From Terasakiella sp033100395 (lineage in GTDB: Bacteria; Pseudomonadota; Alphaproteobacteria; Rhodospirillales; Terasakiellaceae), in NCBI RefSeq assembly GCF_033100395.1, contig NZ_JAWLVJ010000007.1:62001-126000 (forward strand): a DNA stretch of 64,000 nt, written 5' to 3'. The position numbers and the translations under genes were made by a program. The notes under the pieces are model-generated. The model did no database searches. It had not been told where the DNA came from and saw only the letters and a list, made by a program, of their open reading frames with translations. Shown here one piece after another: positions 16,970 through 25,095 of the stretch; position 1 is the stretch's first letter; each line of letters opens with the position of its first letter.

Positions 16970-19771
16970 ATGCTGCCCACTCCCTACAACAAACTCTTAG
17001 ACAGCCTGAATGTGACCTTTCCAAAGGAACGACTGGTCACAGATCCGTTGCGCACGTTGGCTTATGGAACAGACGGTAGTTTCTATCGCCTGATCCCGAA
17101 GATTGTTGTGATTGTAGAGAGTGAGGCAGACGTTCAGGAACTTTTGAAACAATGTCATGACTGGAACACGCCTGTCACCTTCCGTGCGGCAGGCACCAGT
17201 CTTTCCGGACAGGCTGTGACCGATAGTGTCCTGGGCTTGCTCGGGGATAACTGGAACGGGTTCAAGCTGTCGGAAGATCATTCCAAAGTCAGCCTGCAAC
17301 CCGGTGTGGTTGGCGGGCAAGCCAACGCCAAACTGGCTGCATTTGGCAAAAAGATCGGCCCTGATCCGGCGTCGATCAATGCGGCTAAAATTGGGGGGAT
17401 TGCGGCGAATAACGCATCGGGTATGTGTTGCGGAACAGCCCAGAACAGTTATCGCACTTTGTCCAGCATGCGTGTCATCTTAAATGATGGCACCTTGCTG
17501 GATACAGGCGATAAGCAGTCTGTTGACTCTTTTCGTCAATCTCATTCTCAACTGCTGAACGAACTGGACGAATTAGCGCGCAACACCAAGGATAATGAAA
17601 CCCTGCGCGCACGCATTGAACAGAAATTTAAAATCAAGAATACAACAGGTTACAGCCTGAATTCCCTGATTGATTACACCGATCCTATCGATATCCTGCA
17701 ACATTTGATGATCGGGTCAGAAGGCACACTGGGCTTTATCGCCGAAGTGACCTATGACACTTGCGTGGAACATGCCTTCAAAGCCTCTTCCATGGTTTAT
17801 TTCGAAACCTGCGAGATTGCGGCAAAAGCAGTACAGTGTCTGAAAAAAGCACCTGTTGCCGCCGTTGAACTGGTAGACCGTGCAGGCCTGACATCTGTTC
17901 AGGATAAGCCGGGGATGCCGGACTTTTTGAAAGATCTGCCAAGCGATGCAACCGCCTTGCTGGTCGAAGTACGCGCAGAAGAACAGGCCGAACTTTATGA
18001 TTTGATTGAACAAGTAAAAGCCTCGTTCGCCCACATCGCAACCGAACATCCGGTGGAATTTTCTGAAGACCCGGCTGTATGTGCCAGATACTGGGGCATC
18101 CGTAAAGGCTTGTTCCCACTTGTTGGCGCCATGCGTGAAACCGGAACATCTGTCATCATTGAAGATGTGGCCTTCCCCATTGAACATCTGGCTGCGGGTG
18201 TGGTTGATCTGCACAAGCTCTTTAATGAATATCACTATGACGAAGCGATCATTTTTGGGCATGCGCTTGAAGGTAATTTACACTTCGTCTTTACTCAGGA
18301 TTTCAATACGGAATCCGAAGTGGATCGTTACGCCAAATTCATGGATGCCGTCTGTGAAATGGTGGTTCATAAATATGATGGCTCGCTTAAGGCCGAACAC
18401 GGCACAGGGCGTAACATGGCCCCGTTTGTGGAAATGGAATGGGGCGTGGACGCGTTTTCTTTGATGCGCAATATCAAGGAACTGTTTGACCCCGAAGAAA
18501 TGCTGAATCCCGGTGTTATCATCAATGACGATAAGGACGTTCATCTTAAAAACCTGAAACCGCTGCCAGCGTCTGAAGAGATGGTGGATAAATGTATCGA
18601 ATGTGGCTTCTGTGAACCCAAATGCCCATCCAAAGGCCTGACCCTGTCCCCACGTCAACGCATCGTTGGCTGGCGCGAAATCTCACGCCGGGATGCTTCA
18701 GGCGAAGATTCCAAAGACCTGCGCGCGATCTATGATTATCAGGGGATGGATACCTGCGCGGCCTGTGGTCTATGTGCCACGGCCTGTCCGGTGGGTATTG
18801 AAACGGGTGCCTTGATCAAGATGCTGCGCGGACGTCAGCTGTCATCCGGTTCCGGCAAGCTGGGTGAATGGTTTGCCAATAATTATGGCACCGCCATGAA
18901 TGTAACTTCCATGGGGTTGAAGGCGGCGAACTTCGCCCATGGTATCCTAGGCTCCAAAGTTATGGGCGGTATGACGGGGGCAGTGCGTAAAATCTCCGGC
19001 AACCGTATCCCCAAATGGACACCTGCCATGCCAACGGGAGTCTCGTTCAAGGCCCAAGATACGGCAGGCGAAGAAAATGTGGTCGTTTATCTACCCAGCT
19101 GTGCCAGCCGCACCATGGGCCCGGCGCGTGGCGATGATAAAAAGACGCCGCTTCCTGTGGTGACTCAGACCCTGTTGGAGAAAGCAGGCTTCACGGTTCG
19201 CTTCCCCCATGGGCTGAATGACCTCTGTTGTGGCCAGCCGTTTGACAGTAAAGGTTTGAAAGACCTGGCAGATGGCAAGGCCCGTGCGCTGGAAGAAAGT
19301 CTTTTGAAGGCGTCTGACAATGGCAAATACCCCATCGTCTTTGATACGTCGCCTTGTGCTTTCCGCATGAAAACCATGGAAGGGGTGGAACTGACCTTGT
19401 CGGATATCACCGAATTTCTTCATGATCATGTGATTGAAAAGCTGGATATCCAGAAACTTGATCGCAAGGTTGCGGTTCATGCCACCTGTTCCACACAGAA
19501 GATGGAATTACAGGCGAAATTGAAAGCGATTGTCGATCAGTGTGTCAGTGATGTGATCATTCCGGAACGTGTGGGTTGCTGTGGTTTTGCGGGCGACAAA
19601 GGCTTTACAAAGCCGGAATTGAACGAACATGCACTGCGTCATCTTAATGATGACCTGGACGGTGTGGTTGAAGGTTATTCAACCAGTCGGACGTGTGAAA
19701 TCGGTTTGTCTGAAAAAGCAGGTTTCCCTTATCGCTCAGTCGTTTACCTTCTGGAAGAGTGCGCAAAATAA
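16970..19771 (+). CDS. FAD/iron-sulfur D-lactate dehydrogenase (Dld-II-like) / 2-hydroxy acid oxidase
   Basis: A 933-residue fusion. The start at 16970 follows AAAAGG and clears the pyc stop by 13 bp. Residues about 40-250 form the PCMH-type FAD domain (RAAGTSLSGQAVTDSVLG), about 260-520 the FAD-oxidase C-terminal domain (GSLKAEHGTGRNMAPF), then two 4Fe-4S motifs starting at Cys542 (CIECGFCEPKCP) and Cys596 (CAACGLCATACP), and two CCG cysteine-rich modules (LCCGQPFDSKG, VGCCGFAGDKGF). This architecture matches Shewanella Dld-II, a respiratory D-lactate dehydrogenase that passes electrons toward the quinone pool. The neighbours fit lactate use; other D-2-hydroxy acids are possible. Confidence 0.9.
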   Translation: MLPTPYNKLLDSLNVTFPKERLVTDPLRTLAYGTDGSFYRLIPKIVVIVESEADVQELLKQCHDWNTPVTFRAAGTSLSGQAVTDSVLGLLGDNWNGFKLSEDHSKVSLQPGVVGGQANAKLAAFGKKIGPDPASINAAKIGGIAANNASGMCCGTAQNSYRTLSSMRVILNDGTLLDTGDKQSVDSFRQSHSQLLNELDELARNTKDNETLRARIEQKFKIKNTTGYSLNSLIDYTDPIDILQHLMIGSEGTLGFIAEVTYDTCVEHAFKASSMVYFETCEIAAKAVQCLKKAPVAAVELVDRAGLTSVQDKPGMPDFLKDLPSDATALLVEVRAEEQAELYDLIEQVKASFAHIATEHPVEFSEDPAVCARYWGIRKGLFPLVGAMRETGTSVIIEDVAFPIEHLAAGVVDLHKLFNEYHYDEAIIFGHALEGNLHFVFTQDFNTESEVDRYAKFMDAVCEMVVHKYDGSLKAEHGTGRNMAPFVEMEWGVDAFSLMRNIKELFDPEEMLNPGVIINDDKDVHLKNLKPLPASEEMVDKCIECGFCEPKCPSKGLTLSPRQRIVGWREISRRDASGEDSKDLRAIYDYQGMDTCAACGLCATACPVGIETGALIKMLRGRQLSSGSGKLGEWFANNYGTAMNVTSMGLKAANFAHGILGSKVMGGMTGAVRKISGNRIPKWTPAMPTGVSFKAQDTAGEENVVVYLPSCASRTMGPARGDDKKTPLPVVTQTLLEKAGFTVRFPHGLNDLCCGQPFDSKGLKDLADGKARALEESLLKASDNGKYPIVFDTSPCAFRMKTMEGVELTLSDITEFLHDHVIEKLDIQKLDRKVAVHATCSTQKMELQAKLKAIVDQCVSDVIIPERVGCCGFAGDKGFTKPELNEHALRHLNDDLDGVVEGYSTSRTCEIGLSEKAGFPYRSVVYLLEECAK

Positions 19772-19821
19772 CGCTTTAATATCATTTGAAACGTTTCGCT
19801 TTTAGTTGTCCTGTTTTTCGT

Positions 19822-19892
19822 GTTAAGCTCCCTTAACTGGCTTGTGAATTTCCATAAATAAGGAAGGCAAGTCTTGGTTAGGGAGTCTTAAC
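19822..19892 (+). promoter_or_regulatory. long imperfect inverted repeat in the leader of the ferredoxin-AOR operon
   Basis: A left arm beginning GTTAAGCTCCCTTAAC (19822) and ending in TTTCC (19853) pairs imperfectly with a right arm running from GGAAGGCAAG (19862) to GGGAGTCTTAAC (19892), around an eight-base ATAAATAA loop. The structure ends just before the AAGGGAC ribosome site and 18 bases before the ferredoxin start. It could be a leader RNA hairpin or a protein operator. A separate palindrome GAAACGTTTC lies at 19788-19797. Confidence 0.5.
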
Positions 19893-19909
19893 AAAGGGAC
19901 GATAAATAC

Positions 19910-20389
19910 ATGCAAAAAGCGCTAAACATCAATGCGGACAAGTGCACAGGCTGTCTGCAGTGTGAGGTTGCCTGTTCATTCGAACACACAGGCACCTTCA
20001 ATCCTTCCAAGTCACGGATCAAAGTATTCAAATTTCATGATGAGGGACGTTTTGTTCCTTATACCTGTACACAATGTTCAGAAGCCTGGTGTCTGCAGGC
20101 TTGCCCTGTTGAAGCTATTTCTTATGATGCGGCGACGGGTGCGAAGGTTGTGGCAGACAGTGCGTGTGTGGGCTGTAAAGTCTGTACCATCGCTTGTCCG
20201 TTCGGGACCGTCAACTATGTGCCGGATACGGGCAAGGTTGCCAAATGTGACCTGTGTGGCGGTGATCCAAAATGTGCGACGGCCTGTCCAACAGATGCCA
20301 TCACCTTTGTGGATGCATCGATGACCGGTCTGGACAAAATGCGCAGCTGGGCGGCCAAGACCGACGCTGGCATGCAAGCTGAAGCTTAA
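19910..20389 (+). CDS. four-cluster 4Fe-4S ferredoxin, electron-transfer partner of AOR (AorA-like)
   Basis: A 159-residue polyferredoxin with four cysteine motifs (CTGCLQCEVAC, CTQCSEAWCLQAC, CVGCKVCTIAC, CDLCGGDPKCATAC), enough ligands for four 4Fe-4S clusters. It resembles the HycB/CooF/NrfC class and the AorA subunit of the Aromatoleum aldehyde oxidoreductase, which carries electrons away from the catalytic subunit. It lies 18 bp upstream of the AOR catalytic gene, so the two are surely cotranscribed and probably form a complex. The electron acceptor is unknown, because no FAD subunit follows. Confidence 0.9.
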   Translation: MQKALNINADKCTGCLQCEVACSFEHTGTFNPSKSRIKVFKFHDEGRFVPYTCTQCSEAWCLQACPVEAISYDAATGAKVVADSACVGCKVCTIACPFGTVNYVPDTGKVAKCDLCGGDPKCATACPTDAITFVDASMTGLDKMRSWAAKTDAGMQAEA

Positions 20390-20407
20390 GAAAGGGAGAA
20401 CTCTACG

Positions 20408-22255
20408 ATGTCATGGGCACGTAAATTATTGCGGGTAAACCTTTCCAAAGGCACTTGCACAGAAGAAGCATTGAACATGGACTGGGCGCAGAAATATCTG
20501 GGCTCCCGTGGTCTTGCGACCAAATATTTCATTGAAGAAACCGATCCGAAAGTGGATCCGCTGTCCCCTGAAAACAAGCTGATCATGTCAACAGGTCCGC
20601 TGACAGGCACCTGTGCATCGACTGCGGGTCGCTACACCGTTGTGACCAAGGGCGCATTGACGGGTGCCATCGCCTGTTCGAACTCCGGTGGTTTCTTCGG
20701 GAATGAAATGAAGAATGCTGGCTGGGACATGATTATTTTTGAAGGTAAGGCGGAGAAACCTGTCTACCTGAAACTGATCGATGAAAAAGCTGAACTGGTG
20801 GATGCGTCTGATTATTGGGGCAAATCCTGCTGGGATACGGAAGAAGGCCTGAAAGCCGACCTTCAGGACCCACAAGCGCGTGTGGCCTCCATCGGTGTCT
20901 CCGGTGAGCAGGGCGTACTGTACGCTTGTGTGGTCAACGATATGGACCGTGCAGCGGGCCGTTCTGGTGTGGGGACCGTCATGGGCTCCAAAAACCTGAA
21001 AGCCGTTGTCATTCGTGGCACACGTGGTGTGAAGGTTGAAGATCCGGCTGGCTTCCTGGATGCGACAAACGCAGGGAAAGCTGTTCTGGCTGAAAACCCG
21101 GTTACGGGCGCTGGTCTACCAACATACGGTACGCAAGTTCTGATGAACGTGATCAACGAGATGGGTGCCATGCCAACCCGTAACTTCAAGGACGTTCAGT
21201 TCGAAGGTGCGGCCAATATCTCCGGTGAGAAAATGCACGAAGTGCGCGCCGATGGCACCAAGAACCTGGTGACAAATGCGGCGTGTTACGGCTGTACCAT
21301 TGCGTGTCAGCGCGTTTCTACCATCGAGCGTACCCACTATACGGTTAAAGATCGCCCTGAATATCAAGGCGCATCCGGTGGTCTGGAATATGAAGCAGCC
21401 TGGTCGCTTGGTTCTGAATGTGGGGTGGACGATATTGAAGCCTGTACATTTGCAAACTTCATCTGTAACGAACAGGGCTATGACCCAATCTCGTTTGGTG
21501 CCACTGTTGGTGCGGCCATGGAACTCTTCGAAATGGGCGTTCTGACCACTGAACATACAGGTGGGATTGAGCTGAAGTTCGGCAATGCAAAAGCGCTGAC
21601 CGATTGTGCAGAACTCGTTGGTAAAGCTGAAGGTTTTGGTGTTGAACTTGGTCTGGGTTCTGCCCGTCTGGCTGAGAAATATGGTCACCCGGAAGTATCC
21701 ATGTCCGTTAAAAAGCAGGAATTCCCGGCTTATGACGCCCGTGGGATCCAGGGCATGGGACTGACCTATGCCACATCCAACCGTGGTGCTTGTCATTTGC
21801 GTTCTTACACCGTTGCTTCTGAAGTTCTGGGTATTCCTGAAAAGACCGATCCGCTGGAAACAGACGGTAAGGCCGGTCTGGTGATGGCCTTCCAGGATGC
21901 AACAGCAGCTGTGGATTCATCTGGTCTTTGTATCTTTACGACCTTTGCCTGGTCTTTGGAAGACATTGCACCACAAGTGAATGCGGCGTGTGAAGGTGAC
22001 TGGACGGTTGAAAGCATGCTGGAAGTGGGCGAACGCGTCTGGAACATGGAACGTCAGTATAATCTGGCAGCCGGGTTCACAGGCAAGGATGATACCCTGC
22101 CGCAGCGCTTGCTGAAAGATGCGGCCAAGACTGGCCCTGCCAAAGGCAAGGTCAATGGTTTGGATAAGATGCTGCCGGAATATTACAATATTCGCGGCTG
22201 GGATGCGGAAGGCGTTCCAACATCCGAAACCCTCAACCGCTTGGGTCTTGCTTAA
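20408..22255 (+). CDS. tungsten-type aldehyde ferredoxin oxidoreductase, catalytic subunit
   Basis: A 615-residue member of the AOR family (WARKLLRVNLSKG at the N-terminus, STGPLTGTCASTAGRYTV, AACSNSGGFFG-like metallopterin region). Cluster ligands are Cys293, Cys296, Cys300 (C-x2-C-x3-C) and Cys508, closely matching the positions in the structurally known Pyrococcus enzyme. It would oxidise aldehydes to carboxylic acids using a tungsto-bispterin cofactor and pass electrons to the adjacent ferredoxin. Tungsten rather than molybdenum follows from family knowledge. A good terminator follows the stop. Its place beside alcohol and lactate oxidation genes suggests aldehyde clearance or low-potential electron supply. 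Confidence 0.93.
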   Translation: MSWARKLLRVNLSKGTCTEEALNMDWAQKYLGSRGLATKYFIEETDPKVDPLSPENKLIMSTGPLTGTCASTAGRYTVVTKGALTGAIACSNSGGFFGNEMKNAGWDMIIFEGKAEKPVYLKLIDEKAELVDASDYWGKSCWDTEEGLKADLQDPQARVASIGVSGEQGVLYACVVNDMDRAAGRSGVGTVMGSKNLKAVVIRGTRGVKVEDPAGFLDATNAGKAVLAENPVTGAGLPTYGTQVLMNVINEMGAMPTRNFKDVQFEGAANISGEKMHEVRADGTKNLVTNAACYGCTIACQRVSTIERTHYTVKDRPEYQGASGGLEYEAAWSLGSECGVDDIEACTFANFICNEQGYDPISFGATVGAAMELFEMGVLTTEHTGGIELKFGNAKALTDCAELVGKAEGFGVELGLGSARLAEKYGHPEVSMSVKKQEFPAYDARGIQGMGLTYATSNRGACHLRSYTVASEVLGIPEKTDPLETDGKAGLVMAFQDATAAVDSSGLCIFTTFAWSLEDIAPQVNAACEGDWTVESMLEVGERVWNMERQYNLAAGFTGKDDTLPQRLLKDAAKTGPAKGKVNGLDKMLPEYYNIRGWDAEGVPTSETLNRLGLA

Positions 22256-22269
22256 GACTTGAAATGGAT

Positions 22270-22306
22270 GAAGCGGGCCGAGACTTTTCGGTCCGCTTCT
22301 TTTTTT
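22270..22306 (+). terminator. terminator of the ferredoxin-AOR operon
   Basis: GAAGCGGGCCG (22270-22280) pairs with CGGTCCGCTTC (22289-22299) with one G-T pair and an eight-base loop, and is followed by a run of seven T. It begins 14 bases after the AOR stop codon. Confidence 0.9.
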
Positions 22307-22324
22307 AGACGGAAAAAGAATATC

Positions 22325-22414
22325 ATGATCGGAATTTTAAAGCGTATTTTCGGTGGCGATNGGCCTTTAACGAAACAGCCCCTGTCCTGGGATGGACAGG
22401 GGCTTTTCTTTTGA
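22325..22414 (+). other. short open frame interrupted by an ambiguous base (possible assembly gap)
   Basis: After the AOR terminator, GGAAAAAG precedes an ATG at 22325 and a frame that starts MIGILKRIFGGD. It then meets the only ambiguous base noticed in the window (N at 22361) and closes with a TGA at 22412-22414, on top of a second terminator. A plausible translation start beside an unresolved base suggests that the assembly may have lost or collapsed sequence here, for instance the body of a small gene. As it stands it would be a peptide of about 29 residues. I do not assign a function. Confidence 0.3.
22377..22412 (+). terminator. strong rho-independent terminator
   Basis: AGCCCCTGTCC (22377-22387) pairs perfectly with GGACAGGGGCT (22394-22404) over a six-base loop, followed by a T-rich stretch. 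It is a second terminator only about 100 bases after the one that ends the AOR operon, implying that another transcript, perhaps from the gap-containing frame at 22325, ends here. Confidence 0.88.
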
Positions 22415-22486
22415 AAAGGAATTTGGATTTTTTTCGGATTTAGAGTAGAAACATAAAATAGAATTCAAAACATACTTGGGTCTGTC

Positions 22487-23218
22487 GTGTTTCGAAAATT
22501 TGTCACTAGCGGATTGGCTGCGGTCTTCGGATTGTCTTGTCTATGTGCGTCTGCCCAGGCAGAACACTGCCAGAATCCGGTGATTTCCGGCCCGCCAGTC
22601 TGGCATCCTTACATTAAAATCGGCGAAGATGGCGCACGATTTGGCCCAGCCGTTGAAGTGGCGCAAAAGGTTCTGGAGCCTTTGTTTGGTGCGCCTGTCC
22701 TGGATCGGATCAAACCCTGGACCCGGGTGAAGGAAGAATTGAAATCTGGCGAGATTGATTTCGTTTTTACCATCCTTCATGCCCGAGAACGCGAAAAGCA
22801 TTATAGCTATACGCAAAGCTGGACATCAGATACTTATGGGATAGTGATGAAAGCCGGGCGCGATATGGACTATATCGGGACGCGCAGTTTGAAGACTTAT
22901 AAAGGCGGATATCTGCACGGTATCAGCCTGCCGGAACCCTTTAAGGAATATGAAGCCAACAATGGCAATATCCGATCCATCGCCAATGTTTCATCGCTGT
23001 TTAAAATGCTGGATACAGGGCGGGTGGATTATCTGATCGTCAGTCTGCGTTCCTTCTGGGGATTGATACCTGATGGCAAGCAGGAAAGTGACTATAATCT
23101 GATTACCACATCCGTTGTACGCATCCCTGTTTTTATGGCGGTTTCCAAGAAATCACCCTGCAACAACCATATGACGGATATCAAAGCAGCCTTACAGCCT
23201 TTTGTGGAACGGCGTTAA
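22487..23218 (+). CDS. orphan periplasmic solute-binding protein (family 3)
   Basis: A 243-residue protein starting with GTG and a signal peptide (to about residue 25, SAQA). The mature sequence has the layout of family-3 binding proteins (PVWHPYIK, ELKSGEIDFVFTILHAREREKHYSYT). Four cysteines are visible outside the signal peptide core, two of them near the ends of the mature chain. No permease or ATPase lies next to it, and the following gene is convergent four bases away. It may feed a transporter encoded elsewhere or act as a sensor input. The ligand cannot be predicted. The ribosome site before the GTG is weak. Confidence 0.8.
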   Translation: MFRKFVTSGLAAVFGLSCLCASAQAEHCQNPVISGPPVWHPYIKIGEDGARFGPAVEVAQKVLEPLFGAPVLDRIKPWTRVKEELKSGEIDFVFTILHAREREKHYSYTQSWTSDTYGIVMKAGRDMDYIGTRSLKTYKGGYLHGISLPEPFKEYEANNGNIRSIANVSSLFKMLDTGRVDYLIVSLRSFWGLIPDGKQESDYNLITTSVVRIPVFMAVSKKSPCNNHMTDIKAALQPFVERR

Positions 23219-23222
23219 CCCC

Positions 23223-24941
23223 TTATTCCGCAGAAACAGGGGCCAGATCTTTCTCGCCGGAGGCTTGGTCTTCATCCCAGTTTTCTGTTTCTAGCGATTC
23301 CGCTTTGGCCACGACGCCTTTGGCTATACGCTTGCTGAAGTAATAAATCCGGCGCAGACGTTCCACCGTTTCCATTTCGCGCGAATAGGTGTGATGGCGG
23401 TTTGTGCCTTCTGTCATCAGACGCTGTGCCCCATGTTCGGAAATGGCCTTGGACTCTTTGGCAATGCCGTCTTTCATGTCGATGACCCGCTGGGCTGCTT
23501 CTGCATCTTCGTTATGCAGGGCCTCCAGCGCGGTTTCCAGCGCGCGATCGACTTTGTCATGCAGGGATTTCAGCAAATGGGTTGTCTGTGGGCTGACAGT
23601 GACTTTTTCTGCGATGCGGCGTTTACCGATCTGAACCATGTCGGTTTCGATCAAATCACCAATGTTTTCCAGATGGTTTGCCGCAGACATCAATCGCACG
23701 ACCTCGCGCATATCTTCATCGCCTAGAGACTGCGCACCGATTTTGCGCACATACTTAATGATGGTCATGTGAAGCTGATCCACATTGTTGTCCATTTCAG
23801 CCACTTTATCCAGGTGCGTGTGTGTTCCGGTTAAAGTGGCGGGGAGAATGGCAGTCATCATCTTCTGTACATGTTTACCCAACTGCCCCAATTCCAGCCG
23901 CACAGCATTTAGCGCGATGGAGGGGGTGGAAATCAGCGGTTCTTCCAGATATTTCGGTTTAACAGACAGTTCATTCGAATCAGGCTTAAGCGGGACAAGC
24001 TTTTCAACGATCACGGCAAAGGGGGTGACAAACCAGATGAAGATAAAGGCGTTGGCGACGTTGAAGATGGTGTGGGCATTGGCGATATCACGCGCTGTCC
24101 CGCTTTCATCCCCACCGATATCGCGAACGATAGCGGCCAGTTGATCCACAAATCCGATCCAGAGCAACACACCTGCGACGTTAAAGAGCACATGAACCAC
24201 AGCAGCGCGGAAGGCTTCACGTGGCTTGCCTATGGTTGCGAGCATGGCGGTGACGCAGGTCCCCACGTTGGCCCCAAAGATAAGCGCAATGCCACCTGGA
24301 AGCGACAGAAGCCCTTGGGTCGCAAGCGCGATAACGATCCCTGTGGTCGCAGAAGAAGACTGTACGAGCGCCGTAAAAGCTGCGCCTACCAACAGGCCGA
24401 GGATTGGGTTTTCCATGGAGACCATCAGGTCCAGGAAAGGCTCGTAACTGCGAAGCGGTTGCATGGCCTCGCTCATCAGGTTCATGCCCAAAAAGACCAT
24501 GCCCAGCCCCATCAGCATATTACCATATTGCTTAAGTTTGTCATTGCGCCCAAAGAACAGCATGGCAAAGCCAACAGCGACCATCAGCATGGCGAAATGG
24601 GTGATTTTGAAGGCAATGATCTGGGCAGTGATGGTGGTGCCGACATTGGCCCCCATGATGATCCCGATGGACTGGCTGAGCTTCATCAGGCCTGCGCTGA
24701 TAAAACCGACGACCAAAACGGTGGTGACAGACGAGGACTGAATAACGGCGGTAACAAAGGCCCCGGTGAACATCCCGATGAAGCGGTTGGACGTTAATTT
24801 GCCCAAAATTGTTTTCATCTTTTCCCCGGCAACGGCCTTAAGGCCGGCAGAGAGTTGTTCCAATCCAAAGAGGAAGAGGGCGAGACCGCCTGCTAATCCT
24901 ACGGAGATGTTGAAGATGTCGAGTTCGTTACCAGTCGCCAT
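23223..24941 (-). CDS. Na+/phosphate cotransporter, NptA/PhoU-fused type
   Basis: A 572-residue protein. ATG 24941 is preferred over an in-frame GTG at 24953 because AAGGTGG lies about ten bases upstream of the ATG. The N-terminal 310 residues hold two inverted repeats of the Na/Pi family with QSSSVTTVLVVGFISAG and QSSSATTGIVIALATQG signatures and about eight membrane segments. The C-terminal 200 residues form a PhoU-like helical domain (MSAANHLENIGDLIETD). It imports phosphate with sodium. A Pho-box-like direct repeat precedes it. A second, unrelated phosphate transporter of the PiT family lies at 59611-61098. Confidence 0.93.
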   Translation of the reverse strand: MATGNELDIFNISVGLAGGLALFLFGLEQLSAGLKAVAGEKMKTILGKLTSNRFIGMFTGAFVTAVIQSSSVTTVLVVGFISAGLMKLSQSIGIIMGANVGTTITAQIIAFKITHFAMLMVAVGFAMLFFGRNDKLKQYGNMLMGLGMVFLGMNLMSEAMQPLRSYEPFLDLMVSMENPILGLLVGAAFTALVQSSSATTGIVIALATQGLLSLPGGIALIFGANVGTCVTAMLATIGKPREAFRAAVVHVLFNVAGVLLWIGFVDQLAAIVRDIGGDESGTARDIANAHTIFNVANAFIFIWFVTPFAVIVEKLVPLKPDSNELSVKPKYLEEPLISTPSIALNAVRLELGQLGKHVQKMMTAILPATLTGTHTHLDKVAEMDNNVDQLHMTIIKYVRKIGAQSLGDEDMREVVRLMSAANHLENIGDLIETDMVQIGKRRIAEKVTVSPQTTHLLKSLHDKVDRALETALEALHNEDAEAAQRVIDMKDGIAKESKAISEHGAQRLMTEGTNRHHTYSREMETVERLRRIYYFSKRIAKGVVAKAESLETENWDEDQASGEKDLAPVSAE

Positions 24942-24967
24942 GACTTTTCCCACCTTTTATTATTGTT

Positions 24968-24985
24968 CTGTCATAAAAGTGTAAC
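24968..24985 (-). promoter_or_regulatory. Pho-box-like direct repeat before the Na/Pi cotransporter
   Basis: On the + strand CTGTCAT-AAAA-GTGTAAC reads as two seven-base units with an 11 bp period. The first unit equals the classical PhoB half-site and the second is partly degenerate. It lies 27 bp upstream of the chosen start of the leftward transporter gene. Confidence 0.5.
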
Positions 24986-25095
24986 CCAATGATAAGGGGT
25001 GATCAAATTAAACCTTTGGAGCAAAAGGATAATGGTGGCTTGCATTGCACACGGTTTAGGGATAGAGAGCTTAGCAAGGTTAAGTTTTCAGGTGA

